DNA of 64,000 nt from CAYUVA01 sp964448115 [NCBI: uncultured bacterium] (GCA_964448115.1 CAYUVA010000014.1:1-64000); one strand, 5' to 3'. Shown: positions 46,770-56,453, counted from the first letter of the stretch. A program made the numbers and translations. The notes: generated by a model from the letters alone, not told the origin.

Positions 46770-47531
46770 TTAATCAATTTTAGCTACATCAGAATAAAGC
46801 GCTTTATTGATGACATCCTTGTATATCTCCTGGTAGGCAGGTTGGGGCAATTTTCTGGACAGCTTCACATCGGTCAGCTTGTTGACGAGCCATTCCCACA
46901 GCCTCGGCTTGCTCGAAGCACTCGCAAGATAGCTATTTATCGCCATCAGGGTCTTTATCGCGCGCTTTTTAGTCATCCCATCGAAGATATCCTCAGGATT
47001 CAATAGCCTAATATCACCGCCGGGTTTCTCCAAGTCCAAAAATAGGTCGTAGATGCGGTTTAGCAATGGATTGCTTCTCACCTTAAAGTTATTTAGCTTT
47101 TGCTTGATCCCGCCTAATATAATCCTCTCTTTTTTTTGAAGGTATATAACTCTAAGGAAGGTTAGCAGGGCAATGGTATCAAAGAATATATCATCGAAGA
47201 AGAAGGTCGCCATATTAAGCAGCATCACTACCGGGGTGATGATGCACAGGCTTTTTATCACACTCCTGCCCAGGTTGTTGAATCTCTGGCGTTCCTCAAG
47301 TTTTCCTATGAATTGTTCCTTGATGTGCTCGGTTATCTTATCCTTTACAGCATCATAGACCTCGAAGGTGATCTCGCCAGCCATCCCCTTTTGAAGCAGC
47401 TCCTTCTCGTCATAGATGCTGATCACGCAGTAATCGCTGGGATTACCGGAAAATGGCACCACATAGACCGTATCCTCAAGTACCGTATTGACCGGTTCTT
47501 TCTCGAAGCTAATTTCCTTGAACTCAACCAT
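46770..47531 (-). CDS. Unknown protein with a central hydrophobic hairpin
   Basis: About 253 residues from ATG 47531; the frame extends 12 codons to a TTG but without better support. The N-terminal part is soluble and acidic (FKEISFEKEPVNTVLEDTVY, then VVPFSGNPSDYCVISIYD). Two hydrophobic stretches (SLCIITPVVMLLNMATFFF and DIFFDTIALLTFLRVIYL) form a probable membrane hairpin, and the C-terminal part is basic and helical (KKRAIKTLMAINSYL). I do not recognise a family. The gap upstream (47532-47769) shows no gene. Confidence 0.6.
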   Translation of the reverse strand: MVEFKEISFEKEPVNTVLEDTVYVVPFSGNPSDYCVISIYDEKELLQKGMAGEITFEVYDAVKDKITEHIKEQFIGKLEERQRFNNLGRSVIKSLCIITPVVMLLNMATFFFDDIFFDTIALLTFLRVIYLQKKERIILGGIKQKLNNFKVRSNPLLNRIYDLFLDLEKPGGDIRLLNPEDIFDGMTKKRAIKTLMAINSYLASASSKPRLWEWLVNKLTDVKLSRKLPQPAYQEIYKDVINKALYSDVAKID

Positions 47532-47769
47532 GTTTATTAATTTATACTTTATAGAGAGTGAATACAAGATTTTTTCAATGTTTTATTATTACTTGTTTTC
47601 TTTGCCACTTCGCAACTTTTTATCCTGCCAGACAACGGCAAGGCGATTGGCGAGTCAGACTCCGCATTCACTAGGCTTGATGCCCGGTCTGATGAATCGG
47701 TAATCAGGAGATATCATTTCAGGCTCTGTCTATTCAACGACTAAGATTGTTTTTACAATACAGCAAACT

Positions 47770-48114
47770 TCATCGATGCTCTTTGATTATTACCTTGAGT
47801 TGTTCAATCAATTTAGGGAGATCACTATTTATAATTTTCCATAAAATATCAAGATCAATCGCGTCATAGCCATGTATTAATTTATTTCTAAATCCTATAA
47901 TCTGGCGCCAAGGCACATTAGGATACATTGTACGGAATTCGTATGGAACTCTTGAAGCAGCCTCACCTATAACTTCCATTATCCTAACCAGCGCTAGGTT
48001 CAATACTCTATTGGAGTCTAGATCTGAACGAGAAAGATTTGAAGCAAGTTTAAAGCCTTCTTTTGCATAATCAAGCATGTGATGAATATAAATTATTGGA
48101 TTATGCCGTGTCAT
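47770..48114 (-). CDS. hepT: HepT-like toxin (HEPN, DUF86)
   Basis: 114 residues, all-helical HEPN domain with the defining RX4HXY motif in RNKLIHGYD and the typical N-terminal IIYIHHMLDYAKEG and LALVRIMEVIGEAAS. HEPN toxins are RNases or, in the studied Shewanella pair, are controlled by AMPylation of the motif Tyr by the partner MntA. The gene overlaps the antitoxin gene upstream by 14 bases. Confidence 0.9.
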   Translation of the reverse strand: MTRHNPIIYIHHMLDYAKEGFKLASNLSRSDLDSNRVLNLALVRIMEVIGEAASRVPYEFRTMYPNVPWRQIIGFRNKLIHGYDAIDLDILWKIINSDLPKLIEQLKVIIKEHR

Positions 48115-48412
48115 AGATCACCTTTGCTTCATTTAATATTTCTTTCTTAAAATATGGACTCAAAAAACCAGGGGTATTTAGATCTACTTTTCTGCCTAGA
48201 AGTTCAGATAATTCATCTTGAATATCGAAAAAATCCAGACCCGGAATATGCTCCGGCTCGAATTCAACTAGAACATCAATATCACTATGCGAGCCAAAAT
48301 CATCTCTTATTACTGATCCGAACAAGGACAACTTTCTGATGTGATGCTTCTGACAAAACTTGGCGATCTTATCTTGAGAAATATTAACCTTTGATCCATC
48401 ATCCAAAACCAT
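48101..48412 (-). CDS. mntA: MntA-like nucleotidyltransferase antitoxin
   Basis: 103 residues. The minimal nucleotidyltransferase signature GSX10DXD is complete: LFGSVIRDDFGSHSDIDVLV. A third acidic residue follows (GRKVDLNT). Known partners adenylylate the HepT Tyr to silence it. Here the antitoxin gene comes first, with overlap into hepT. The N-terminal VNISQDKIAKFCQKHHIRK is a usual lead-in for the family. Confidence 0.9.
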   Translation of the reverse strand: MVLDDGSKVNISQDKIAKFCQKHHIRKLSLFGSVIRDDFGSHSDIDVLVEFEPEHIPGLDFFDIQDELSELLGRKVDLNTPGFLSPYFKKEILNEAKVIYDTA

Positions 48413-48432
48413 GCCTGTAACCTATATTATTT

Positions 48433-48460
48433 ATTTTATCGTATCAGAATCATTTTTCAA
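48433..48460 (-). promoter_or_regulatory. Promoter for the mntA-hepT pair
   Basis: On the minus strand TTGAAA (plus 48455-48460) and TAAAAT (plus 48433-48438) with a 16-base spacer, about 21 bases before the start at 48412. Confidence 0.55.
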
Positions 48461-48490
48461 GAAATCAACATATTTCTTTGTGATATACTC

Positions 48491-48519
48491 TTTCCATGAT
48501 TATCAAGTAGTGCTAATAT
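48491..48519 (+). promoter_or_regulatory. Promoter candidate for ileS
   Basis: TTTCCA at 48491-48496 and TAATAT at 48514-48519, 17-base spacer, about 73 bases before ATG 48592. The leader contains a short TGCCC-AA-GGGCA hairpin but no T-box consensus. Confidence 0.4.
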
Positions 48520-48591
48520 AAAATGTTAATTTTGGCTGGTGCAACCAACCTTATGCCCAAGGGCACAATGAAATACAAGGAGTGAAACTAG

Positions 48592-51387
48592 ATGGACTAC
48601 AAGAAAACACTGAACCTTCCCAGGACTGACTTCCCCATGAAGGCACAGCTTGCGCAGAGGGAGCCGGAGATCATAGAGCATTGGAATAAAGATAATATCT
48701 ACCGCAAGATCAGGAGCAAATACAGCGGAAGGCAGAAGTTCATTCTCCATGACGGTCCACCTTACGCCAACGGTCATATACATCTGGGAACCGCCTTAAA
48801 CAAGATACTCAAGGATATCGTTGTCAAGTACAAGACCATGAAGGGCTTCGACTCGCCCTATATTCCAGGTTGGGACTGCCATGGGTTGCCAATCGAGCAT
48901 GAGGTGGAAAAGATGCTCAATAAGCAAGGCAAGTCCCTGGATAGAACTGGATTTCGCGAGGAATGCCGAAAATACGCGCTCAAGTTCATAGATATACAAC
49001 GCCGGGAATTTATGCGCCTTGGCGTCTTGGGCGATTGGTTCAATCCATACATTACCATGATGCCGCAGTACGAGGCGGTCGTGGTCGAGGAGTTCCAGAA
49101 TTTTCTCCACCAGGGGTACATCTATAGCGGATTCAAGCCGATCCACTGGTGCTCAACCTGCAAGACCGCGCTCGCCGAGGCTGAGGTCGAGTATAGTGAC
49201 AAGACCTCCCCTTCCATCTATGTGCGCTTCAGGGTGGCTGATGAGATAGCCAAGGTCATCCCTCAATTGCAAGGCAAACAGGTCTATGTGATCATCTGGA
49301 CTACGACCCCCTGGACCCTGCCCGCCAATCTCGCCGTGGCTGTGCATCCAACGCTCGATTATACTGTCTTCGAGGCAGACGGCGCCTATTACATCGTAGC
49401 AGCGGACCTGCTCAAGGACACGGTCAATGCCATCGGCTTCGAGAATTATAAAGAGATTACGCTAATAAAGGGAGCTGTTTTCGAGGGAATTGGTACTTAT
49501 CACCCCTGGATCGACCGCATATCTCCGTTCGTGCTTGCCGATTATGTTACCCTGGAACAGGGCACCGGCTGCGTTCACACCGCGCCGGGACACGGGCAGG
49601 AAGACTACGAGACCGGCAGGAAATATGGTCTGGATATCTACAACCCTGTCGATGGCGAGGGCAATTTTACCGATGATGTAGAGCACTTCGCTGGGATGAA
49701 TGTGTGGAAGGCGAACCGGCTTATAAATGATTTCATGCGAAAGAACGGTTCACTACTCGCCGAAAGCGAGATAACCCATAGCTACCCTCATTGTTGGCGC
49801 TGCAAGCAACCCGTGTTATTCAGGGCGACAAAGCAGTGGTTTATAAATATTGATGCTAATAATCTCAGGGAGCGCGCCCTGGATGAGATCGAGAAAGCCC
49901 GCTGGATACCTGCCTGGGGACAAAAACGAATTTATGCCATGGTGCAAGGCAGACCCGACTGGTGCATCTCAAGACAGCGGCTCTGGGGAGTGCCTATTAC
50001 CATCATCTACTGCAAGGATTGCCATCAGATGGTGATCGATAAGCAAACCTCGGATAAGATAGTAAAAGAGGTCAGGGAACATGGTATCGGGATCTGGTTC
50101 AAACGCTGTGCTAAAGACTTCCTCCCTGATGGCTATAGATGCTCCAAGTGCGGCAGCGCTGATTTTGCGAAGGAAGAGGATATCATCGATGTCTGGTTCG
50201 AGTCTGGTGTAAGCCATGCTGCCGTGCTTTTACCTAGTAAAGACCTCACCTGGCCTTGCGATCTCTATCTCGAGGGTAGCGACCAGCATCGCGGTTGGTT
50301 CAACAGCAGCCTGATGTGCGCGGTCGCCTGCGAAGGTAAAGCGCCATATCACCAGGTGCTCACCCACGGCTATGTGGTTACCGGCGAGGGATTTAAGATG
50401 TCCAAATCGCTGGGCAATGCCATTGCACCAGAGGAGATCATAAATGTTTACGGAGCAGATATACTCAGGCTATGGGTCGCTGCCGAGGATTACCAGGAGG
50501 ATATAAGGATCTCAAAGTCGATCGTAGAGCAATGTGCTGATGCCTACCGCAGGATAAGGAACACTGCTCGCTTTATACTGGGCAACCTGTATGACTTTGA
50601 CCCTGTAAAAGATACTCCAGAGTGCAATTGCCTGCATGATATCGATTACTGGATACTAGGCGAGCTAAACGAGCTTATCGAGGAGGTGGACAGAGCTTAC
50701 GATGACTATCAGTTCCATGTCGTGTATCACAAGATCCACAACTTCTGCACTGTTCAGCTAAGCTCATTATATCTGGATATACTAAAAGATCGACTTTACA
50801 CCACCAAGCCGGATAGCATTGACCGACGCTCAGCCCAGTACGCCCTATTCGAGATACTAAAGGCTCTCACTCGTATGATAGCGCCGATAACATCCATGAC
50901 CGCTGAGGAGATCTGGAGCCATATCCACAAGATCGACCCTAGGCTCGAAACCAGCGTTCACCTGGATAGCTTCCCAGAGACCTTGGATCACTTCCTGGAT
51001 GAGGAAAGGCTTAATCGGTGGAGGGAATTCCTTAAGGTGCGCGAGGAGCTGACCAAGGCGATGGAAAGGGCAAGGGCAAAGAAGATAATCGGACATCCTC
51101 TCGATGCAGCGGTGGATATCTATGCTGGTAAAGAGACTTATGATAAGCTGCGCGACTTTGAGATGCGGTTGGCAACATACCTTATCGCATCGGATGCGAG
51201 CCTGAAACGATTAGAGGAGCTCGATGGTGAACCGACTCTGAAGAGCGAGGTATTCCAAGACCTGGCGGTTATCGTCAGGCGTGCTGAAGGGTTAAAGTGC
51301 GAGCGCTGCTGGATAATCTCACCGACCGTGGGAGCTGATAAAAGACACCCAACTATATGCTCGCGATGCGCTAGCACCCTGGAATAG
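48592..51387 (+). CDS. ileS: Isoleucyl-tRNA synthetase
   Basis: 931 residues, AAGGAG nine bases upstream. Class I signatures: [19 protein letters not shown] (HIGH) and [12 protein letters not shown] (KMSKS). The editing CP1 domain is intact ([33 protein letters not shown]). The C-terminal zinc-binding CERCW ... CSRC pair marks the bacterial-type enzyme that is closest to E. coli IleS in layout and is normally mupirocin-sensitive. Full length. The UGA-containing cytochrome gene follows 44 bases later on the same strand, perhaps read through. Confidence 0.97.
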   Translation: MDYKKTLNLPRTDFPMKAQLAQREPEIIEHWNKDNIYRKIRSKYSGRQKFILHDGPPYANGHIHLGTALNKILKDIVVKYKTMKGFDSPYIPGWDCHGLPIEHEVEKMLNKQGKSLDRTGFREECRKYALKFIDIQRREFMRLGVLGDWFNPYITMMPQYEAVVVEEFQNFLHQGYIYSGFKPIHWCSTCKTALAEAEVEYSDKTSPSIYVRFRVADEIAKVIPQLQGKQVYVIIWTTTPWTLPANLAVAVHPTLDYTVFEADGAYYIVAADLLKDTVNAIGFENYKEITLIKGAVFEGIGTYHPWIDRISPFVLADYVTLEQGTGCVHTAPGHGQEDYETGRKYGLDIYNPVDGEGNFTDDVEHFAGMNVWKANRLINDFMRKNGSLLAESEITHSYPHCWRCKQPVLFRATKQWFINIDANNLRERALDEIEKARWIPAWGQKRIYAMVQGRPDWCISRQRLWGVPITIIYCKDCHQMVIDKQTSDKIVKEVREHGIGIWFKRCAKDFLPDGYRCSKCGSADFAKEEDIIDVWFESGVSHAAVLLPSKDLTWPCDLYLEGSDQHRGWFNSSLMCAVACEGKAPYHQVLTHGYVVTGEGFKMSKSLGNAIAPEEIINVYGADILRLWVAAEDYQEDIRISKSIVEQCADAYRRIRNTARFILGNLYDFDPVKDTPECNCLHDIDYWILGELNELIEEVDRAYDDYQFHVVYHKIHNFCTVQLSSLYLDILKDRLYTTKPDSIDRRSAQYALFEILKALTRMIAPITSMTAEEIWSHIHKIDPRLETSVHLDSFPETLDHFLDEERLNRWREFLKVREELTKAMERARAKKIIGHPLDAAVDIYAGKETYDKLRDFEMRLATYLIASDASLKRLEELDGEPTLKSEVFQDLAVIVRRAEGLKCERCWIISPTVGADKRHPTICSRCASTLE

Positions 51388-51431
51388 AATCGAGGATGGA
51401 TTGTATTATAAATACCTAAAGGAAGGGTGGG

Positions 51432-52859
51432 ATGGTTATGAGTAAATCAGTCCCAGGCTTGATAATTCTGTTGCTTATCTTGCTTGGCAGCGCACTAGGT
51501 TACGCCGAGTCTGAAGATAAAGCAATCCAAGTAACCGACGATGCAAGCAAGCAAATCGCCTATCGGCTCTCCATTCACTACACGGCTGACTTGAAGAATG
51601 AACTGACCCCCTGTGGGTGAGGCAAGAACCGCTCAGGCGGACTAGCCCGGCGGGCTACTGAAATTGCAAAATTCAAACAGCAGCACCCAGAGAACCTGTA
51701 CATCTGGGTCGATGCTGGCAACAGATTCCTCAATTGGAATGAGCCGAATCGCCATCGAGCCGAGGGGATGATAGATATCCTTGATCATTTGGGGCTTCAG
51801 GCTGCTAACCTCGGAAAGAACGACTTCAACTACGGATTCGATTTTCTGCTTGAGAACATGCAGAAGACCCAGGTAAAGCTCATCTCGACAAACATAGTCA
51901 ATAAGGAGAGTGGGGAGCCGGCAGCCTTGCCTTATTGGATCAAGCAATTCAATCCCACGGATCATAATGCCCTGTTTGGAAAAAAGGCGATTAAAGTCGG
52001 GATCCTCGGCGTGATCAATCCGACCTTCGAGTTTCGCCTTGAAAAAGACAAGCAAAATATGCAGAGCCTCTCCTTCATCCGCGCCCTGCAATTGAAGCTA
52101 TCATTCTTACGCAGGCAATGCGATGTAATAATCGTGCTGGCTGCCTTAGGATTGGATCAGGCTCGCAATCTACCAAAGAGCGTTAACGGAATCGATGTGA
52201 TCATCTCCAGCGAGTTCCCCGGTGCGCTCGTTCCGCCACAATTATTGAAGGATAGACAGGATAGACAGGTCATTCTTTGCAGCCCGCAGGATAGAGGCAA
52301 ATCGTTCGATGTTCTGACATTGATGCTTGATGAAAAGAAAAACATAGTCGATTTCACCAACCTTCATACACCCCTTGATACGAAAGTTAAGGAAAACAAG
52401 GCGATCCTAAGGCTTGTAAATGACTACGAGGGCAAGTACCAATACCTGTACCGGTACAATCGCTTCTCCAAGTCGGGACACATATTTTACCAGGGCGCAT
52501 TAGGATGCAAGCGCTGCCACGAGGAGCAGTTTACAGCCTGGCAAGCAACCAGGCACGCCACCGCCTACAATACGCTTGTGCAGGCAAATGCAGACAAGAA
52601 TGAGACCTGCCTTCCATGTCATGTAACCGGCTATGGTAAAAAAAGCGGGTTCGAGCAGAATAATATCTCGCTTCGCAAGGCGAATGTCCAATGCGAATCT
52701 TGCCATGGACCCGGCTCTTTGCATATCTCCCACCCCAATAATCTATACGGAAAGACCGATGAGAGCACCTGTATAAAGTGCCACACAGGCGATTACGGAA
52801 AGGATTTCAACTATAAAAAATACCTCAAGATGATAGGCTGCGGACGGAAGAAGCAATAG
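51432..52859 (+). CDS. UshA-like tetraheme c-type protein, candidate selenoprotein (in-frame UGA, Sec63)
   Basis: Read through one TGA at 51618-51620, this is a single frame of 475 residues; GGAAGG lies five bases before ATG 51432. Signal peptide (SVPGLIILLLILLGSALGYA), then an UshA/calcineurin-like domain: HYTADLKNELTPCG-U-GKNR, SGGLARRATEIAKF, WVDAGNRF and NLGKNDFNYG. Relative to UshA, the GD and GNHE metal motifs are degenerate (GN, GKND), so phosphatase activity is doubtful. The C-terminal 118 residues have four heme c motifs, CKRCH (359), CLPCH (393), CESCH (421) and CIKCH (447), in a cytochrome c554-like array. The TGA replaces the second Cys of an expected CGC before GGLARR. A premature stop is the alternative, but the downstream 412 codons show no decay. 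Likely a periplasmic redox protein. Confidence 0.82.
51618..51657 (+). promoter_or_regulatory. Candidate bacterial SECIS element
   Basis: UGA at 51618-51620 is followed by TAGCCC (51643-51648) and GGGCTA (51652-51657), a perfect 6-bp stem closing a GGC loop. The loop begins 28 bases after the UGA, and its first two bases are G. Known bacterial SECIS elements lie in this distance range with a small loop and a G at the first or second position. The stem is short, so support is moderate. Confidence 0.55.
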
Positions 52860-52884
52860 GCTTTAACCGTGAGGGGCGATTATT

Positions 52885-53015
52885 TTTAAGACCACAAAGG
52901 CATCCCGAAAGATCGGGGCTCAAGGACAAAATTTATTTTCTTTGCATGCTTTGCGTCTTTGCGTGCACAATTCCTTCTTTCTTTGCGTGCTTTGCGTGAT
53001 ATTCTTTAGTGGTTA
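52885..53015. repeat. Dispersed 'CACAAAGGCA / CTTTGCG' repeat, copy 3
   Basis: The gap between the convergent cytochrome and FG-GAP genes has ACCACAAAGGCATCCCGAAA, then GCATGCTTTGCGTCTTTGCG and CTTTGCGTGCTTTGCGTGAT, then TTAGTGGTTAGG. It also holds a CCCGA-AAGA-TCGGG hairpin. Confidence 0.65.
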
Positions 53016-53040
53016 GGTAACCCCCAATAGCCAAGCACCA

Positions 53041-55218
53041 TCAGTGTATCTGTACATAGGGCCACATATCGCTGGTGAAGCCGAAGCTGTCTGTTGCAAC
53101 GATGTTCAGCAGGTATCTTCCCGGTGGCACAGGGGCATCGACATTAAGCATGTTTGCAAATATTCTATCGTTTGGCTCGAAGTCTCCATGTTCTCCATCA
53201 TCGAATAGATATATTCCTGTCGGTATAAATCCGTAGTATAATTGAACCGCCATCTGCTCAGTGCTATTGCCAAAGAAGGGTTCCACATAAGCGAAGATGC
53301 GGACGCTGCCTCCGACTGCGGGCTTGATGTCATTATCAAGGTATCCGGCGATGCAGATATAGGGTCCAATAACCGATTTGCCGTTTATTGTTTCCAGCAT
53401 GGCAGCCTGGTAGCTGTAGTAATCTGCTGATTCTCCGATGTTCAGGTATGGCCAGGGCTGGCTGTACCTGCCATGTTTGTCTCTTGCCTTTACTTCGAGC
53501 AGGTATTGTCCTTCTGGCATCAAGGCTGGGATCGAGGTTTTGAAGGTGTACAATCCATCGTCGGCTATTGCATCACCATTTATCCCGTCATCGTTGAGGA
53601 ACAGGCTGGTTGGGAAGTCTTGCACATAGACACGGACCTCGTCGATGTCCTCTCTACCATCGAGATCGTTAACCCACGCCAGCATGGTGAATTCTCCACC
53701 ATGCAATTCAGTGAGCCTTGTCTTCCAGTACCCTCCCCCGAGGATAGTCGGTGGACTGCTGGAGGGGGGCTGGGGTGGTGTCCACTTATATCCGAAAACA
53801 ATAGAAACCCGCCAGGCATTTGGCTGCCCAGAATCCATTTTATTTCCGATGATAAGATCATCAATACTATCACCGTTTATATCAAGACCACTTGCAATAC
53901 ATTTACCTACAGCATTATTTGCATGAACACCAACAAAGCTATAGGAATTTTCATCTATCAAATATTCGCTTTGCCAGCTATTTTGATTATTGAAAAGAAG
54001 ATATAATTTTCCATAGTTCCTTTGATCATCAATATCGAGAAAAGGATTTCCCAAAGGAATATCAAGATACCCGTCATTATTAAAATCACCTGGTGTCCCC
54101 ATTAATTTGCAGGCTTGATTATTGTAATAATAGATGGATATATCAGCATCATCAACACTCATTGAAGCCTCCCAGTTTTGCCTGCCCAAAATTACTATAT
54201 TCTTATTGAGAGGAGGTATATACAATATGATATCATCGTATCCATCATTATTTATATCGCCCCCAACCCCAATTGTCTGTCCAAGGTGGCAATTAGTGTA
54301 AGGTGAACGAATTTGGATTTCAGCCTCTTCAATAGAATACACTGAACCAGTTGGTTTAGTATTACCACCTAGTATAATAAAAACCCTTCCTCGGAAGGAT
54401 GCGAAATATCTTGCTCCAACAATAATATCATTAAAGCCATCCCCATTCACATCTCCAGCACCACAAATCTGCCACCCTAATCTGCTATCGGCATAAGGGC
54501 TATAATAAACAAGCTCTGCTGATGTAAAGGCAACTATACCGGTTTTTCTGATTGTTGATCCCAGAAAAATAGCTATAGTACCGGCATTTTGGGCGCCATA
54601 ATCGTCAAGCTCAATCCCGATAGCTATATCATCAACGCCGTCTCCATTGAAGTCTCCAACTCCATCAAGAGTCAAGCCAGCTCTATCTCGACTTGAATCT
54701 CCTGTAATAATAAAATCTGCTTGGTTTAGGTAATAGATCTCATTCCAGGTTGGACGACCATATATTAGATATGCTCTACCCTTATCAGAGCCTGTATCCC
54801 ATCTGCCAGGTGCACCAATTAAGATGTCCTGATATCCATCGCCATCGAAATCTCCTGCATCGGCAACAGAAAAACCAGCCAAACCATTAGGAATATGACC
54901 ATAGAATATTACATCAGCATCATTCAAAGACAATTGGCTAGGCCATTCGATTCTACCGAAAAATAAGTATGCTGCTCCAGCTAGTGCGCCGCCTGTATTT
55001 GTCTCCATCGATCCCATAATGATATCATTAAGATCATCGCCATTAACATCTCCAAGATTGCTGATCCAGAATTCACCATGATCATAAGGATATAATGTTC
55101 CCTGCAAAGTACCATTAATGGTTACATTGGCGCTCGATATTGGCTCATTCGGTGCAAACCCAAGCCCAATAGCTTGAAACCCTAGAATGCCTATTAGTAT
55201 TAAGATAACCATCCTCAT
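53041..55218 (-). CDS. Secreted FG-GAP (integrin-like) propeller protein with two WPYL modules
   Basis: 725 residues with AAGGAGAATGAG before ATG. Signal peptide (VILILIGILGFQAIGLGF). Residues about 50-490 are FG-GAP repeats with calcium loops DVNGDDLNDIIMG, DFDGDGYQDILIG, DFNGDGVDDIAIG, DVNGDGFNDIIVG and DINNDGYDDIILY, forming an integrin-alpha-like propeller. Two GY...WPYL modules end the protein: about 53432-53755 (ILGGGYWKTRLTE ... QPWPYLNIG) and 53044-53369 (CIAGYLDNDIKP ... DMWPYVQIH). A short Pro/Ser stretch replaces the long Thr/Pro linker seen in its relatives. The propeller-coding half looks more AT-rich than the modules. Probably an extracellular adhesion or binding protein. Confidence 0.87.
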   Translation of the reverse strand: MRMVILILIGILGFQAIGLGFAPNEPISSANVTINGTLQGTLYPYDHGEFWISNLGDVNGDDLNDIIMGSMETNTGGALAGAAYLFFGRIEWPSQLSLNDADVIFYGHIPNGLAGFSVADAGDFDGDGYQDILIGAPGRWDTGSDKGRAYLIYGRPTWNEIYYLNQADFIITGDSSRDRAGLTLDGVGDFNGDGVDDIAIGIELDDYGAQNAGTIAIFLGSTIRKTGIVAFTSAELVYYSPYADSRLGWQICGAGDVNGDGFNDIIVGARYFASFRGRVFIILGGNTKPTGSVYSIEEAEIQIRSPYTNCHLGQTIGVGGDINNDGYDDIILYIPPLNKNIVILGRQNWEASMSVDDADISIYYYNNQACKLMGTPGDFNNDGYLDIPLGNPFLDIDDQRNYGKLYLLFNNQNSWQSEYLIDENSYSFVGVHANNAVGKCIASGLDINGDSIDDLIIGNKMDSGQPNAWRVSIVFGYKWTPPQPPSSSPPTILGGGYWKTRLTELHGGEFTMLAWVNDLDGREDIDEVRVYVQDFPTSLFLNDDGINGDAIADDGLYTFKTSIPALMPEGQYLLEVKARDKHGRYSQPWPYLNIGESADYYSYQAAMLETINGKSVIGPYICIAGYLDNDIKPAVGGSVRIFAYVEPFFGNSTEQMAVQLYYGFIPTGIYLFDDGEHGDFEPNDRIFANMLNVDAPVPPGRYLLNIVATDSFGFTSDMWPYVQIH

Positions 55219-55246
55219 TTCTCATTCTCCTTGTTTTCTTACGGAT

Positions 55247-55275
55247 AAGATATTACTTCCAAATATATTTGTCAA
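55247..55275 (-). promoter_or_regulatory. Sigma-70 type promoter for the FG-GAP protein
   Basis: On the minus strand TTGACA (plus 55270-55275) and TATCTT (plus 55247-55252), 17-base spacer, about 29 bases before ATG 55218. Confidence 0.65.
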
Positions 55276-55281
55276 GAGGTA

Positions 55282-56274
55282 TTAGCTATTTTCTAGATCA
55301 CCGGCTTCTGGTTTCTTTGCTATTGCTATCAACCGATTACCGTTTAGAGTAAATAATGATAAAAAATATGAAACTATTTTGAGAAAAACTTTAACTGGAA
55401 AAGCTATGATGTTTTTCAAGGTTTTCATTTGCCAATCATCTGGCTTATTCTTCATTAAAAAAGGTAAATCTTCTCTTGATATCATTTTAAGCATTTTGAA
55501 ATTGCATTTATCAAGCAATTTTTGTAATGTTCTTGGTGTGTACTCAAAAATATGAATAGCAGTCATTCTAAATTTTTCATTATCAATCTTATTTTTTGTT
55601 CCAGTAATCCAGTAATAAATTTCTGTTAAATAGATCATAAAATATGTATATATGCTTGAGATGGAAGGACATGTAATAATAATAATTCCTCTCGGCTTTA
55701 GGAGTTCATAACACTTATTTAAAAAATTGCTTGGTGGAACATGTTCTAAAATCTCACCAAGATGAATAACATCGAAAAAATCATTTTGAAATGGAGAATC
55801 AAATATCTCACCTATATGAATTTCTAAATTGAATTTGTTTTTAGCAATATTCCCTGTATATTCTGATAATTCAACACCATAAGGTATAAATCCTTCATTT
55901 CTAGCCTCATCAAGAAAGTATCCTGCAGAACATCCAACATCAAGTATTCTACCATTATTCTTGTATTTTTTAATTAATCTTAAAATACCCTTTGCTGTAT
56001 TTCTTCTTTCTTCTTCATTTGATGCGATACCACCATTAACTCCAAATATATATTTACTTTCTGAATAATCTTTATTATATATTTCTATATTTGCCTTAGT
56101 TGTAGGTCGAGGATTAGTGAATATTAAACCGCATCTTCTACATTTTACATGATATAATACTTCTCCTTTGTATCTGTATGGTCGCCAAATTAGTCTTTCC
56201 AAATTATAATTACCACATAAATCACATTTAGTATATATTACATAACCATTATTTTCATTTGATGTTGATATCAT
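55282..56274 (-). CDS. AT-rich class I SAM-dependent methyltransferase with N-terminal zinc ribbon
   Basis: 330 residues. The N-terminus has two CxxC pairs (KCDLCGNYNL and VKCRRCGLIFTNPRP), the usual lead of Methyltransf_23-type enzymes in surface-glycan clusters. The Rossmann domain has motif I GRILDVGCSAGYFLDEA, then PYGVELSEYTG and FDVIHLGEILEHVPPSNF. A hydrophobic C-terminal stretch (VFLKIVSYFLSLF) may attach it to the membrane. Substrate unknown; relatives methylate sugars or lipids. Base composition is unlike its neighbours: I count 33 G/C in 120 bases at 55321-55440, against 33 in 60 at 57301-57360. Lys/Ile/Asn use is correspondingly high. This suggests recent transfer. Confidence 0.82.
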   Translation of the reverse strand: MISTSNENNGYVIYTKCDLCGNYNLERLIWRPYRYKGEVLYHVKCRRCGLIFTNPRPTTKANIEIYNKDYSESKYIFGVNGGIASNEEERRNTAKGILRLIKKYKNNGRILDVGCSAGYFLDEARNEGFIPYGVELSEYTGNIAKNKFNLEIHIGEIFDSPFQNDFFDVIHLGEILEHVPPSNFLNKCYELLKPRGIIIITCPSISSIYTYFMIYLTEIYYWITGTKNKIDNEKFRMTAIHIFEYTPRTLQKLLDKCNFKMLKMISREDLPFLMKNKPDDWQMKTLKNIIAFPVKVFLKIVSYFLSLFTLNGNRLIAIAKKPEAGDLENS

Positions 56275-56402
56275 CTCGGCATCTCAATCTTTTTATCGCT
56301 GATACTCATGCGTTCACAATCTTCATTACGAAAATTGATTATGTTAAACTCATTGAGCTATTGCAACTCTAGAATTACTTTGAACTATATTTTTCATCAT
56401 CA

Positions 56403-56431
56403 TTGACTTCGGATTGGCGATTATCTAGTAT
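56403..56431 (+). promoter_or_regulatory. Promoter candidate for the GH36 gene
   Basis: TTGACT at 56403-56408 and TAGTAT at 56426-56431 with a 17-base spacer. If real, it places the transcript start near 56438 and rules out the in-frame starts at TTG 56403 and ATG 56430. Confidence 0.45.
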
Positions 56432-56453
56432 GAGAAGCGGTTTTTATGGGAAG

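Noticed and set aside
48520-48591. T-box riboswitch upstream of ileS
   Set aside because: No AGGGTGG-type antiterminator sequence or terminator is present; only a short TGCCC/GGGCA hairpin.
51432-51620. Treating the 62-codon frame as a separate short gene with the rest a truncated cytochrome gene
   Set aside because: Both parts are in the same frame, the join falls inside one conserved domain, and neither part alone makes a complete protein.
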